Source of the DNA: Chaunax sp. Z400
Lineage: Eukaryota; Chordata; Actinopteri; Lophiiformes; Chaunacidae
Direction: 5' to 3'
Length of the DNA: 64,000 nucleotides
Assembly: GCA_037577475.1 (NCBI GenBank)
Contig: CM075193.1
Location: 7,898,617-7,962,616, forward strand
Shown: positions 14,501 through 29,514 of the stretch, in pieces
Numbering within the stretch: position 1 is the stretch's first letter
Layout of the letters: every line of letters begins with the position of its first letter
Position numbers and translations under genes: made by a program
The notes under the pieces: model-generated
Seen by the model: only the letters and a program-made list of their open reading frames with translations
Databases searched by the model: none
What the model was told of the DNA's origin: nothing

Positions 14501-17500
14501 TGGCAGTTTACAGCTACCTCTCAATGTAACCTGCATGTTTTATAGATGAGCAGAATCTGACTAACTGTCAGAGAATGAAAGCACCTCTCAGGATGGTACC
14601 ATAATGGCCTCTCAGTAAAATGAGACAGGCCTTTATGAGTGTTTATCATTGCACATTTCACCAACTTTCTTTTACCCTCAAAAGGAGATGGCAACAGGGC
14701 TTGAGAACACTGAAGCTTTTATTTCATTTGCCAATATTTCAGATTGATCAAAAATAATGTTACAGTGCTTTATTATTCAGACAGCAATTAAACAGGAACA
14801 CTACTAAAACGTAAATACCTACTGGTGTCTACTACCTGCTCTACTCCCCACAGGACTTTTAATGTTATGCTTGTGTCAATGCTGTTTTCCTCAAAACATG
14901 TTTGTGATAGGAGCCTTGGTGCCGCTCTGTTTATAAAGATTATCAACTCTGTCACTCCTCTAATGACTTTACTTTGCCCTTACTGATGATGAGTAGCAAT
15001 ATTAGTGTCCAAGTAGCATTGTTCTTTGAAGAGCGATGCTAATTATTCAGGAACTGTTTTAATATGAGTATTTGCATGACAGATATGCAGATTTTATCCT
15101 CGAGCACTTTTCCTGACAGTTTGGAAAAATAAAAACTATCCCCTTGGGACAAAACTCTGAAGAGGTCTGTCAATCCAAACTAATGAAATTCTTTAATGAT
15201 TAGTTGCTTGTTAAGACAGGGTGTTTTCAAAAGATTTTTTATTATTTACTCATCATGCAATTGTCTTGAAACAGCATATTAAAAATAAGACTCTGAAAGC
15301 ATCTTTTCATAATTTATATCCTCACATACTGACATTTTCTTTCTGTCTTTGAAATAATGCAGGAAGGACCCAAAGGTTACAGGAGATGTGGGCAGATAAT
15401 TCACGTTCACTACATGTTTCTTCTTAGTATTAGTTCATCAGGTGCTCATATGCCTGAGAAGTGCTGAATTGGCTTAGTAGAATTAGAAAACATGTAGAAC
15501 AAAGGGGGTTGCTAAAAAGCTAATGGGGCTCATCAGTTTTCCCAATTAGTTGGCTGCTAGGGTCTAGTGACGGAAACGACATTGGCAAAGAGGTTTTATT
15601 ACTATGACATGGATGGCCGAGAAGATGGAGTCTCTAGCATTCCTATTTTATTGGATCCTTGTGCAATAAAAACATAATCAGTTATCTGTTTGATAGTATT
15701 ACTGAATTGCAGCAAGCCATATTCTAATGTTAAATGACCAAGTTTCCATTTCAGTGTCTTACTTTACTCTACTAATATTACCAGTTTTAGTGCTTTAGCT
15801 GCTTGCTTATTTTACTATTTTGTAGTATTATGAATTACCATCCTTTTAGGCATCACAGCCAAGCAGACAGATTCTTCCCAGTGCCAGTTGTAGTGTTATG
15901 TGTAAAGGCTGAGATTTGGATCAACATCAGTTCTTAATTGTTGTCTGAGAGTCGGTTGAGAGAGGGCAGGTGTCACTCACCTGTGATACGGACCAGGCAC
16001 CGGTGGGAGAAAGACGAGAGCTGCTGGCCCTCTTTTTGCCTTACAAAGGCCTCAGGCCATCAAGTAAACATGCACCCCAGTTCTCCCCATCACAGTAATC
16101 TGATATCTCTTTCCACACCAACCTTCAGTGCCTCAACACCCTTCCATGGATGAAAAATGCCTCACACCAGTTAGCTCCCTAGGATGTTGACCCTGCAGCG
16201 TAGGTCATCACTCTGAGACAAAGAGATTCTTATCAGCCTGGTCGCCCTCTCCTCACCCACCTCCATCCCCTGCCCCTCACATGGTGAGCGAAGACTTCTC
16301 TGAAACCTAATATCAGTGATATCATCAAGGTGCTTCTTTACCCCTCTATTAGGATCCAGAGAGATGTTGTGAAAGAATTCAGTCAGGCACTTGGATGATG
16401 GCGGATGCCTTCAGGGAGCGTTGGTCAGTATGGTGCCATTAGGCAATGTGTAATACAAGACTGAGAGAGAGACAGACTGAAACAGAGTGTGAGAAAGAGG
16501 GGGATAATTGTGAATGAAGAGGTTAATGCTCCATAACTCATTCTCCTCATTTCTCCCTCCAGTAATTCAACAGCTTGGAAAATTACAAGCTGGCCTCCTA
16601 AATTCATTAGGTTTCTCATTGAAACTGTTTTGCATTTTAGTATTGGCTTTCTCATTTTATTTTTAAAGCAAGGAAAAAGATGGATGTGGTTTTTTTTCAT
16701 GGACTCTCCCAAAGTGAGTTAAGTTGTGTATATTTTGCAAAATGCATGTTTTCCATTGGTGGCTATTTCTTTTTACTCTTTATGTTTTGGATAGCTAGTA
16801 AGAATCCATTTCAATCAGTCTTCCTGTATTCCTCTTTGAGTAAACCAAGTTGTCTAAATAAAACCATGGAAATCAAACTGCGCTGATCATTACACATCAC
16901 AGTATCACAGATGATAATCCAGCTCTTGTTTTAAGGCTTCTAGCAATTTGGATATGATTTTAACTGGATTATTATGAACAGGGCCTGATGGCTGGCATAT
17001 GCGAGCATCCTAAATATTAGACAGTAGCAACTCTGCCCTGCATGCAAATGTATCACCAAGGCTTTAATTGAATTGTATATTTATATGGCTTTTCCCATGT
17101 GATGCCTCACAGATGGAATTATCTCGGTCGGATTATTGTTGTACATGACTAAGAAAAATATGTGTATGACACCTTTTGATGATGACAGACTGATAAAAGT
17201 ATGAGTGCTATTCCCATAAGGCATTTTAGTGGACAAACTCCTATCCTAATGTTATCTCACCTATTGTTTTTTTTTTTTTTGCATTAATAGTACATTTAAA
17301 TGCAATTTTCCATTCACTTCAATAAAGATGAGATACGCAGACTTCTTACCATGGACAGGCATATTTCTTAGTGTTTGTTTTAACACCAGGCTTTCAGCTT
17401 CTTGTACTATTAAAATCACAGTTTGCCGTTTTAGTAATGCAGGTGATGTAATCATGTCAATGGTTGGATAATGTTCAGAAATTAGGCACATTTTACATAT

Positions 17501-20500
17501 TACATTATAACATCATATGTGTTCCAATGCATCTGTCTATCTCCACTGTGCATTACCTCAATAGAATATGCACATTTATATTCAGTCCCTCAAAGTGTAT
17601 TCATAAAGTTTTCATGAGGGGTGAATTAATTTGATCCCAGAATGCTTAGCTATTACATTTCATATTGAGGCTGTCAACATGCATCGAAAGCTTGGACAGA
17701 CGAGATGTCTAAGTAGACAGTCTCATTTCAAACCACTGAGGGCTGCTTTCAAATATATTCTTTTTATTGCAGACATTCTCAGCAGCATGCATGAGATTTA
17801 TATTTTTTCTATTCGTATGCTTTTTGTGTAATGTTATTTACTTAAATGTTAAAATGATTTGATAATGAATTGTCAACTAGTGGCTTGTTGTAAGATCAAA
17901 AGGAGCTCTTTTATTTATCTATGTTCACAACCACTCAGCTAACCTGATAAATCCTTTGTCTTTTAGTCAATCAGCCAAACTTACAGATTATATGCTGAAT
18001 ATCCACTCTGCTTATCAAATCATCACAACACAATGCTGTAATCAAATAATCAATGAGCCATTTAACCATAGTCAATATTCCCCCTTCCAAAGCTGCCAAT
18101 TAAAGTTTAAATTTATCAGCCTGATTTAACAGTTAGGTCAATAGAAGATCCTTTCATACTATCTAGCCTAATTATATGATCAGTTTTCTGTTTTCTAGCA
18201 GATTACTGTCATTTTATGACCATTCTTTTCCTCGAGAGCTTTTGAAACTGGACAGTGTAGAAAAATCGACAAACTCTCTTACTTTACCACCATTTATCCC
18301 TGAGAATCAATGTAGTGCATTGTGGATGAGCAGTTGAATGAGCATTTACGTAGTTTGGCATTAGCTGTCACACGTCTAGAATGGCATACAGTAAAGAAAA
18401 CATTAAAAAATGAAAAAAAAACATAAGCTCATCTGACTTGTTTCCAACATGATGAAATTATCAGTGTTAAAAGCAAGTAATGGTCAGAGTCAAAACCCAA
18501 ACTACAGATCTAATAAATACATTGGTGTGCAATATTCATGTGCATATATGGGAATAAATGAAATCAGCAACAGTATTTTATTTATGTTTTCATTTGTGTA
18601 GAGACAAGTGCATAAGTGTAGACAGCTCTGAAATTGAGGAAATATAGCAGACTCCTCATCTCCTAAAGCTAGTCTCAGCTGTCTTTTCACAGCCAGGTTT
18701 TGACAGTGAGGTGCCTCAACTCTCTCATAATGAACATGGCTGTCTTCTTTGGTCACGGGCCAGAGGTGGTGTTGCATGGACAGGGAGACGGTTTCATTTG
18801 CAGGGGTGAATAGACAAATTTCAAGTTTGTGATGGACTGTGACACGGTCGGCCAAGTTTTCCTTTTGGACAGTACAGGAACTGAACTCTGCGGAACTAAG
18901 CTGCTGTCAGTCCAGATGGGGACTGGCCACAGCAGATTACCACACTCCTTCACAAGACTGCTATTGGCTTTGACAAAAATTATTCAGAAAGTAATACAGT
19001 GTAATCCCTAACTTCCCTGCGACAGTTGTCTTTCATGGCACACAACCTCAATGACACCTGTCAACAGTCCCTTGAACATGGCACCGTTGTTCAGAGTGCA
19101 TACTTAAAAGATGGATGTGGTTTTTCTTTTGTTTTGATGCTGGTATATGATCAGGGGTGCACATAAAAGTTGTTGATGTAGTTGATGTAAAGTAAGCTCA
19201 ATCTCACACTTGTATGTACACACTTGTAGCTAGTGTAATCAAATAGTGTAATGTTGCATTAAAAATTAGAATGTTTTAAAATATTCTCTAGTTTTGCTAG
19301 GGTTACTGGAGGTCCCTCAGGTTGAGTAACTCACCAGGGAAACTCCCACTACTCCAGATGGTCTGTACACCCCTATTTAGTACAAAGTGAAACAGGAATT
19401 TTGAGACATATGGCTCATTTCTAGTAAATGCACTAAGCAAAGATTGAAGCAAGAGCTGGACAAGTCTCATTGTTCCCTGAGTGAGCACTCTTGTTTGTGT
19501 TTCCTCTTGTCACCAAACACATTCAGACGGTGGAGGACTGTCTGAGGTTAAGCTCTTCAAAACAGATGGTTCAAATCTGCTCAACTCTCGAGGTTAAATA
19601 CCCTCTTTATTTCCTCAGGTACCCTAAGTGGTGTCTGTGTCTTACAGAGAGCTTGTGATATTAGGGTCAAACTGTAGATGAGTTGAGCGTTGGTAAATAC
19701 TTTGCTGCTTCAAGTTAATCTCAGACTTTACTTCTACAACTCATTGTTTCATGAGCCATATGGCCAGGGAGAAGCATCTGAACTAATTCCACGAGAACAA
19801 GTGTGAGTGGGCCTTGTACCCTGAATACATACCACCCATAGTCTTGTTGAAGTAGAAAGCACTGACCATATCTTCAGGGGTTGTGAGAAAGCATCTCTCT
19901 TTTACAAAGGATAGGGGTTGATTCACAAGGGAGGAGGGAAGTCACAGAGGGCGTAGTTGGACTTTTACACATCTTGGGCTTAAAGAAAAGAACCTGGAGG
20001 ATTTCAAAAAAGCTCCTCCACATTGAGCGGTTCAGTGCCTCTCACTGCGTCTCCTTGTCATTCACACTGCAGAGCAACTCGATGGACAGCTGGGCTTCAG
20101 CTCAACCAGTAGAAGGGAATTAGATGGGCTGTGAAAGTAATGGGCTGAGTCAGAGTTATGTTGCAGCACAGGGAAGAATAGAAGATAATAAGAAGAATCA
20201 AAGGGTTTGTCAGAGTGGCCATTAAGCCCAATTGAACCTTTTAGTATGTCAATAACCATGATTACTGACTGGGCCCTCAAGCATGATAAAGGACAGGGCC
20301 ATGACCGCCTCAAAGTCTCCGTCTATCATAATCGCAAGGTACACAAGACTACATGCTCAATTTTCTTTTTTGAATTCCTTGAGTAACGTACTGTGTAGCC
20401 CATGTATTTGTCAGTTAAAGCATTTTTAGTCAACAATCTGTAACCATATCAATTTAGTTTTTTTATAGGCCTATGTAGGTAGGGTCACTGAGCACTAGTG

Positions 20501-21801
20501 CTGTATTCTAGCAACGGCCTGCTCCACTCTCACACAGCTGCACACATTCACACAAGGAAGCAGCAAAGTACAGCCACAATGTTAGCCACAATTACGAGGT
20601 CTGCTTTCCAACTTAAAGGCAAACCACTGAACTTCATCTCAGTATAGAATACTCCACTGCTCATTGTTGTTACAAAGTTGATTTTAAGGTCATCATCATG
20701 AATGTGGTTTGTGTTTGTGTGTATGCATGTGTATTGGTTTCTACATTTGTGTTGGTAGTACTCCTCTTTGTCCATCACTTCTGCCAGTGTGTGTGTGATG
20801 GGAGTGATGCTAATGCTTATCCCCTTGATCAAAACAGACCCAAGAGAGTTATGTGAATGATGCAGGAGAGTAATCTGTCACGGACCATACATCATCTGCA
20901 GCGTGATTCTGACGAATGTCAGACTGGCAGAGCTCGAGTGGGAAAAGTAAAAGGTTGTCAGGAAAGGTCTCTGCTCCGGTGAATTAAATAAATGTTTCAT
21001 GAATTTTAAACAGCTTGCTGTTTGTCCTCCTGCAGTTTAAAAAGACCAAAGGTTTAAGAAAAAAGAGGGTACAGGCTGATAGAAGGAATCTGCATATATT
21101 TGCATTCGTTTTGAAACATGTTAATTTGCCTCCTTCTCTTCGAAGTGCATTTATAGTGTATGTATCTTCTTTCTCTCTGCTTCTGGATTGGAACAAAATG
21201 GTCTGTCTGGCTTGTAGTTTTTGTTTTTTTCTTAATTTCAGCTCTTTCAGTGTGTTGAGAAAATTTTTTAATTTAAGAGTTGTCCAATACAGTATAATCT
21301 TAATAGCCTTATTTATTATGTTTTGTAATTTCAGATTTAAGTCATATAAAACATGGACTGTAATTGGTTTCAGTTTATAATTGCAAATGTGTTTTATCTG
21401 CGTGGACCTTAATTTTGAAACAATGGTGACTCATTTAATGACAAAGAAACAGATTGTAGTGAACTTTACGCTTATAGCCATAGCCTCCTCCATCTTGCCT
21501 ATTCTAGCTTTTTTTAAATTCATGTTCCTTGTAAGTAGCTTGCCATCTCACCTTTACTGAGGAATTCAAACTCTGTGACCCAATTTAGTTTGATACATTG
21601 CTTTTCTATATAGCCTGTTCTTTCCCCTTTAATTCTGAGGCTCTATTCTTGGAAAACTGATGCCATTAATTTATGTTCTTAATGGAGAGAGCTAATTAGA
21701 TCATTTACAATATTTGCACAAATACTTAATTACTCTAACTAAAACAGCTTGGTAGTAGGGAAAAGTGACCTCTGTTTCTTATCAGCAAATGTATGCTTAG
21801 C
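5561..21801. other. 16-kb gene-free stretch
   Basis: No frame longer than about 117 codons and no recognisable exon, RNA gene or long repeat was found. The composition is AT-rich with scattered poly-T and poly-A tracts (for example 8787-8801 and 17267-17280). A POU octamer ATGCAAAT lies at 17042-17049. The stretch is compatible with deep intron or intergenic desert. Confidence 0.45.
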
Positions 21802-22520
21802 TTAAAGAAACAGTTCACCTAAAATTAAAAAATTCAATCATCATCTACTCTTCCCCAATGCTGATACAAAGTCAGATGACATTTCTTAATCCACTAAATA
21901 GTTAAGCAACACAACATTGCAACATTCTCCTACACCAGTTTTTTCAAAGTAGGGTCCGGGGACCCCAGGAGTCCTTGAGGGGTTCAAGGGGATCAACGGC
22001 AAAACAGGCGATAATTTATTTGCACTCTTAATGCACTGCTAGCCAAGATCAGCAATAACCTGGGATCTCAGCATACCTCAATGTTTAACTGCTACCAGGA
22101 CGTTGCAACAAACAAAACAGACAGAACTGTTTTTAGATTGTGATGTTTCACAGAAACTCCTGACATGTGGGAGCAGTATGCAGCAAGGTCTCACACATAC
22201 ACAGACAGACATGCACAGTAAGGGCATAAGATGTATTTAAAATCCCTCTTTACGCTGACAAAATGATCAATAATATTTTGCAAAGGCATATCTGCACACC
22301 CAGTTTGTGTTGGGCTTATTAAATTTTTTTTTTCTTCATTTGAAATTTGCGGTTCACCAGTGTGACCAATGAAAATGTTCAGTTGCACTTACAATACCAT
22401 ATTTTTTGGCGGAGGTGCTGCCAAAACATCTGCTTCTTGGAGCCTTGCCCGACTTTCCATCGGCTTGAGGGTAAGCAGGTAGTGACTGAATTTTCATTTT
22501 TCTGTGAACTATTCTTTCAA
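21802..22520. mobile_element. MITE with long terminal inverted arms (Angel-like teleost element)
   Basis: The left end reads TTAAAGAAACAGTTCACC and the right end, reverse-complemented, reads TTGAAAGAATAGTTCACA. Similarity continues inward for about 85 bases on each side (21802-21886 against 22436-22520), including a shared AATTCA(A/G)TCA core and a matching AAGTC motif. The ends match the 'TTAAAGGGATAGTTCACCC' termini of abundant fish inverted-repeat elements. No transposase frame is present, so it is non-autonomous. The interior contains a GTCCGGGGACC segment near 21955, which resembles a second fish repeat and suggests a nested or chimeric copy. The arms have diverged, so the insertion is old. 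Confidence 0.75.
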
Positions 22521-25500
22521 GTGGCCCTGAGTCAGAAACCAAATCTCTACAAGCTGATCCTGTTTTGAAGCTTCTCTTTCCTCATACACTTTAGATTGGA
22601 CAGTCAAACCCCAAATGAACACAAAAACTAAATCAATACATGAAAATAATAAATAATTTTGTAGTAACATCATCATTTATGAAAAGACAGTACGTAGTTT
22701 GTTGATGGCGAAGCCAAAAGCTCCTTTTCATGTTTCCTAGTAGTCAGATGAATGAGCATGACCGTGTTGATAGCAGAGAGGGGGAGGTGGACACAGGTTT
22801 CACACTGATTGCTCCTTGATTATAAAACCTGCAGCAGGTGCAGATTGGAGAAAGCTTATTTTCTGCTTATTTGACTCTTGCCATAAACAGTTTTAATCAT
22901 AATTAGCTATATTTACATGCACAGATAGTTCTAATCTTTAATCTGTTATCTTTTTGGTGTACTATTGTAAACATGGAAGCACTCGCAATTTCTATGAAGT
23001 AAACTTTTCATTTTATTTGTTGCGCTTCCAGAGATATGTTATATACTGTTATAATATACAACAGAAGAATTAATACTTATCTGAAGGTTGGGGGAGATGA
23101 TATTTTGGCACTGGTTACTGATATTGAAAGCTATGCTAGCTTCATTTCAGTGTTCAGTATGAACCTTGTGTGAGGTAGGTACGCAGTACCTTTACTCAGT
23201 AGTGCTTTTTTTCTACTCTTTTGCAGCAATGTTTTTTAATTTCAGCCTGTGAAGTAGAATTAAAGTTAGTTTCCTCTGTTCTTGCATCAGATGATAAATA
23301 AAACATTAATTCTTCAATTGTGTAAGATCGTCAATACCGGTGAGGCTTTGAGCTGAATGTCTAATTGAATGGTAGAAGATTTTTGCTGCTACGCAGGAAC
23401 AGGACATTTTTAAATGCTGTCTCTGCTACTTATACACCTAAGGTTGAAAATGTTTTTCAGAATATTCTCTGAGAAACCTGGTAAAGAAGTCAAAAATAAA
23501 GTTTGAAGCAAATTGAAAATGTATCTGTAGACAGTAAAAACAAAATAAAAAAGACTTAAGAAGTTGACATCACTGACTTTGGGACTCTCAGTCCTTCCGT
23601 GTTTTTAGCTCCACCCTAAGATCTTAACTCCATAAGCTATTATCTCTCTTAGCCGGCTGCTAAAAGCTAACTAGCTCTCCTGCTACCAAATTCAATAAAT
23701 TTTTAAGTGCCCTCTTGTTTAAACCAATACAACATATTTGCAATGTCCTACCAGCACGCCATTTGTGAATGAGGAGAGATGGACCAGGAGAGCTGAAACA
23801 TTTCAGAAGTGTCGTTTTTTTTAGGCCTCACACTGAGTAGACAGTCAGTGATTGTAACTATAGTAACGGCAAGGAGCTTCATGAGGTGTTGTGGCGCTTT
23901 CATAGTTCTAAGCCAAAGAAGCTGAATCTATTCTAAGCAACCCTATGTTGATAATATATTGATACTTGGTGCCAGTGTATTAATAAAGTCTGCAAGTGGA
24001 AATCATGCAACGTGCAAAAGTGTCTTCTATTTTTTCTCATATCCCTAACCAAATGCCTCAGACATGTTAATGTTCATGGTATCCATAAATTGGCCCTCCG
24101 CCCTTGCCTAAGTTTGTTTATCTGATAAAATAGAACATTTATTCAATTTTACAGTAACATAAAATGTTATCTGTAATTGCATCATATGAGCTCATACTGT
24201 TAGTCTTTGTACTGGATATGATCATGTTTTTTCCTCTTGACATGTCACAGGGGATAAATCTGAACATACCACATTGAACCCTGACACATCTTACTCTTGT
24301 TGGGTAATAGCTTGAGATGGGCCTTATTGACCAGCATGACTGATGCACCTGTGCAAGGTTTTCATTACAAACTGTCCAGCTTGGTTAAAGGTCTTTTGTA
24401 TTATCTTGGACTCTGTTTGAGAGACATTCTTGTAATAAGTAAGGGAAATGACATTGCTTTCTTGAACTACAGGTTGATTAAATTCAAAGGAGTGTTGACA
24501 GAATGTTTAATTCCTATGTCTAGTCATGACTGGAATATGTTCGAATACCATACTCTCAGCTATTAGTATTTGAGTAGCAGCGCATGCGCTGAGTGCTGTC
24601 ATCATCAGCCAGCACCGACAGCACAAAAACGGCAAAACAAAGCGACCAGAGAGGAGAGATGACATTGTTAGCTGCTTACAATCTGCTTGTGAACAGCTGA
24701 CAGTGTTTGTTGTCCTCCAAAGCAACATGTCATGCATACATTCACTACTGGTACATACAGCAGTGAACGCAGCAGTCCGGTTTGAATACCATGAGTTGTC
24801 TAACAAATATGATTTTTTTCTTTTAGTTTTTGATGAAGTAGATGACGTGGAAAAACGTATCAGTGTTCGTTTGCCTGCTTTTTGGAACGGTAGATGTGTT
24901 CACATTAGAGCTAGATACAGGTCAATTGTAATTATGAACGTGAACTGTCAAGATAATCAAATCTGATCTCTGCACAAAATTGGAATTGAAAAATGAGGCA
25001 TGTAATGTGAACATAGTCTTAGCTTAGTTGTATTTTGCCCATAACAAAGAACATTCAAACATATGCATAGATTTGTTGACCTTATGTTGTCTTATGTAAG
25101 TATATTTTTTGCACATTTCATTTCATCACTCACTTAAATGCCAACCAATAATCATGCATTCATACATTATGCACAATAGAAAACTGAAAGATGTATATAA
25201 TAATGTAAAATATAAAAAATGATTACAAAATGAGCATCATGCTGCATTGAGGAAGACTTGAAAATTGCAGTTGACACCTTAAACTCATTTGAAAACTGTA
25301 CTGTGGTAATAAATCCAGTGAGAAGTAGTTTTCTCATAAGCTGAAATATAATCATACTTTTTAGTAAGAGTGGAATCTTCCCCTGCTGGTCATTAGACAG
25401 AATTCAAGCTTAAGACACTTCCAAATTGGCTTCACTTTTCTGACCCGAAAGGTTTGTCCACTATTATTATTGTCTATGGTTGCAACGTTCCATCAAACAT

Positions 25501-28500
25501 AGTACTGACAGTCCAGTCGCTGAGTTTTTCTCTGGTATGACATGTGTTTTTCAGCACATTTGGTAATAAAGGCGATAAGAGATGGCAGGTGTTAATGAGA
25601 CAGAAATGTGTCTTGGTTCTTCTGCCTCTCAGCTCTGTAATTGTATCAGGCCTTTTGTTGACAATCCCTGGAGGAAAATTGCAGGCACTTTCTGATGCCT
25701 GAGCAGTCTTATCCTATTACCTGACTCCCTGCTAACATCAGCTTCAATCAGCAGGTAGATCACTACCACATACTAGCCTCATTTTACTGCTATTATGTCT
25801 GAAATTTCTGATCTTCTCTGCAGAGGAATAAGAACAGCCTGCTGTTAAAATGTAAAAACCTGTAGGTAGAAGTTTCACACCATCTGGCATCTTTAGTTTG
25901 TTGTGTAAACTGTAAACTCAGCTAATAATTCATGTATTTCCTTACCCAGCCTTTCTGTCTAACTGCTAGTATTTACCTAGCATATGTTTACAGGATGACA
26001 AAAAAATATTTTTGCATACAATTGGAAATAAGCTGTTTAAGCTGACTGATATCTTAAAGAATACTGAATTTCTTGATGATGAAGTTAAAATCTTTTTCTC
26101 AATGGAATTTGGAGCACTCAATCTCTGAAATGGTTAACTTAATTTTTCATTTAGCTTTAGTTTAACATAATAATCAGTAATATCAACTTGTGCAAATGCC
26201 TTAGCATAAACATAAAGTGATGTTTTTGCCCCTAAAAGTTATTTAGCTTTTTGTTATCATAGATGGCATCTTTGATTATCCTATTTTCCAAGTCTTTGCC
26301 TCTTTGCTTCTTCATATTAGGGCGTTATAAGAGTTACTCAGTTGCAGGAGCGAAACACTGAGTTAGATGACAGTTCTTCCTAATTTTCTCCTCAAGCTGC
26401 CACTTTTGATTTGTCAGAATACTCAAGAAAAAAAAATCTCTAAAAACTCTTTCCCTCACATCATGTAAAAGTTATGTAATAGACGGATGGAGGAGGCCTG
26501 TCTGAGTTGGTGACTGCTGTGGAATAGAGAACAATTTAAATGTCCCTCCATTAATCATGAACCCCCATCTATGAAATATTAAATCTGAATGTAGTTGAGA
26601 CTGTTGGAGCAGAACTACCCGTTTTACTCTGTGCCCACTCCTTTTTTTTTATCTGGTGCTTACTTGGCGCAGACGTCCAAGGCGGTTCAAGACAAATTGA
26701 GAAAGAGTGAGGCCAAGTAATCAGCCATGAATTTCAGGCTTGAAATGGTGAGTTCTAATTAAATTTGACTTGGCCTGATAAGAAGTTTTAGTTCAAGGTT
26801 AGCATGACAAAGGAATGGAGCGGAAGTAAAACCTAAATTTTCTGTTATGGGTGTGAAAGGGATTTCTTTTCTTATCCATATTACATTTTTTCAAAAGTGA
26901 TAATAGCAATTTGATAAACTATTTATACTTCTGAGGCTACATTTGAACACATATCTTTTTAAACAAATGATCAATTAACTGGACCATGTGTACACAGGCA
27001 TAGGCCTTGTCAGTCATGTAACAAATAACTGGTTTACGTTTATTAGCCAGACAATGTGCTTTATGTCATGTGAAAATGCATTTCTCAGATGGGTTGTCCA
27101 AGAAATATATGGCTCCTTTCTCTCTTTGCAGTGATGAGTCAGTTTGAACGGTAATGAAGTTATTTTCCCACAGCGTGAGAAATGGGAGAAAGAAAGGGAA
27201 ATCAATAGTGATATCTTGAAGCTAGAGTCCGCCATCTAATCTCTCAGTGGTACTGGAAGTGCTTCATTTGGCCGTTTTGATGCTTCCCCACCCACACTCT
27301 GCTCACAAAAACACCTACTCCCAAGTGTTTCTGAAAGTAAACATGCTTAAGTGGACCTCTTACAAGTCTGAAATATCAGCTTACTCATGCAAGTAGAAAT
27401 TTAGGCAAGTGCAGACAAGTTTCAAATGGAGGTCCTGTAAGAATTTATCACAGACTGGGTGCTAAAATATGAATTCTTTTTTTCTTTACTGTTAATCATA
27501 TTTTATTTAGCTGCAATCTGTCCACTTTATCTATTGAAGTGCTCAGCTGCAAATTTCTTTTATATTATCAGAGGATTTTTACGCAATCAGGGGAGAAGTT
27601 TGATGGTACTGGTAATGACATGGCACAAACATGTAGGTCCTGTTTGCTGTATGTTAATTCCTGTCTTCCATGACATTATTGTCTTGTGTAGAATAAACAT
27701 CCACACAGCTCTGGTTACAGCACGGTGTTAGCTGAGGAATGTAAATCAGGAGTAATGGATGAGGGCCCATAAAAGCACCTGCACATGTGATGTTAATGCT
27801 CTGCTTCACATGATCCAGCATCTGAAAGGGTGAATCTAAAGGCCATGAATAAATCACACGCTTTCTGGCAAGAAGATCTTTTGCTTTTTACGGATGCTGC
27901 CCTTTTTCTTTGAAGAATGGTTAGAGTTGTTTTGGTTCTCTGCCTTCACACAACCATAAAGCGGAACCATAGTCTTAGTGTAAGTGTCAGGGTCAACATG
28001 AGGCAGGCTGCCAGCACCAATGTAACCTTTAAATAACATGACATGAAAGTCTATCAGATCCTCTCTTAATCTTTATGACAGGGATGTCTGTGATCTTGGA
28101 AGACATCAACCACCATACCATAATATGACAGCTTTCTTAGAGCTTGAGATAGTTTGTTTAAGATCCCGTTTCTACACTTTTACCTCAGAATAGAACAAAC
28201 AACAGCTGCCATAGTATGGCACATACAGTAAATTAAGCTTATACAGTTAGTGCAAATTGATTTTGGACTGCCCTCCTTCATTCTTGAGTATTTTAGTTGT
28301 TTTTAGTTGTGTTCCTCTTTCTTCTTAAATTATGACAACTATGACTAAGACTTGTATCATCTGACCAGAGAAGAAGTAAATCTTTGGTAGCATGTGGCAC
28401 ATGTTTGACACTTTTTGTTCCTTTGTGGGGTGGTCTGGACCACCAGGGCCAGTATATGCCTTGCCCAGTACTAATTTATGGGTTTACAAAGAAAAATAAT

Positions 28501-29514
28501 GTTGGATTACATTAAGGTTGTATATTTAATTTTTGCTATAGTGTCATGCAACAAAATTTCATTGCATCTACTACTACTCTTAACTGTCCTAAGCTTTGTG
28601 CAAACAGGGTGAGCAATTGTTTACTTTTCCTGCACCTCCCAGCTGTGGTCATAATTCACCCTCAGTCAAAAACCTTCCTACCGCTGCAACCGTTTTGGAT
28701 GTACATTCCTCTCTCTGCAGGAAATGCTGCTCTCTAAAGAAACTGAGAAACACAAACAGGAAACACAGTAAAAACCACTGAAAGTCACCATAAATAATGT
28801 CCCTGACAGTTTATCTGGACTCGATTATTATATTATTAGGAAAATCTAATTAGGCTTGGTTGGTTTAGAGGTGTTACTGTATACCAGTTTATTCAGAAAC
28901 CCTTTTTTATAGCTTCAAAATTGCAGATGCTTCACTTTTTTACTAAATTGCTGAGGAGATGTATTGAGGAGATGTATTGGGCAAAGCAGACCGCAGTAAG
29001 TGAGTTATTGTGGCCTAACTTAGCCCATTTTCTTTTATCATTCATTGCATTGTCCAACAGGAAGATGCTGTCCATATGATGCCCATTTCATTGGTATCAT
29101 AACGCTTTCACTGACATATAAATGCTAATAATGTTACAAATTGCCCACATCTCATAAATGTAAAGGGTGATGAAGTGACAGTTAATGGCAGTGACAGAAT
29201 AAATTAAAACGTGGCATGAAATTATATTAAGAATAAAATATGACCTCATTTTATAATATCAAATTCTCAATTTGTCATTGGGTCCTCCAGCAAGAATCTA
29301 TGGAAGCAGGGTGCTTTTGACCTATCTATTGATTATTCTATTGCCCATAAGAATTTAAAACCAGCAATTTTTGACGAAATAGCCTAATTGCATATAAAAT
29401 ACACAGCATTGTAGCATTGGAGATTGTGACACCTGCTTTTTTTTCAGGAAAACCATACACCAGGAATGATTGACGGTATGATAAATGTATTAATTCAAGT
29501 ATCTTGGGACATGT
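22521..29514. other. 7-kb gene-free stretch
   Basis: Only short frames were seen. Around 24540-25000 there is a CpG-containing segment with a 12-bp palindrome (AGCGCATGCGCT at 24579-24590) that may be another worn repeat, but I could not classify it. A 13-bp tandem duplication lies at 28952-28977. Confidence 0.45.
28952..28977. repeat. Perfect 13-bp tandem duplication
   Basis: The unit TGAGGAGATGTAT occurs twice in direct succession. This looks like a recent local slippage or duplication event; no function is implied. Confidence 0.9.

Noticed and set aside
24540..25000. CpG-containing segment with an 87-codon frame and a 12-bp palindrome
   Set aside because: It looked like a worn repeat, but I could not match termini or family, so I did not call an element.
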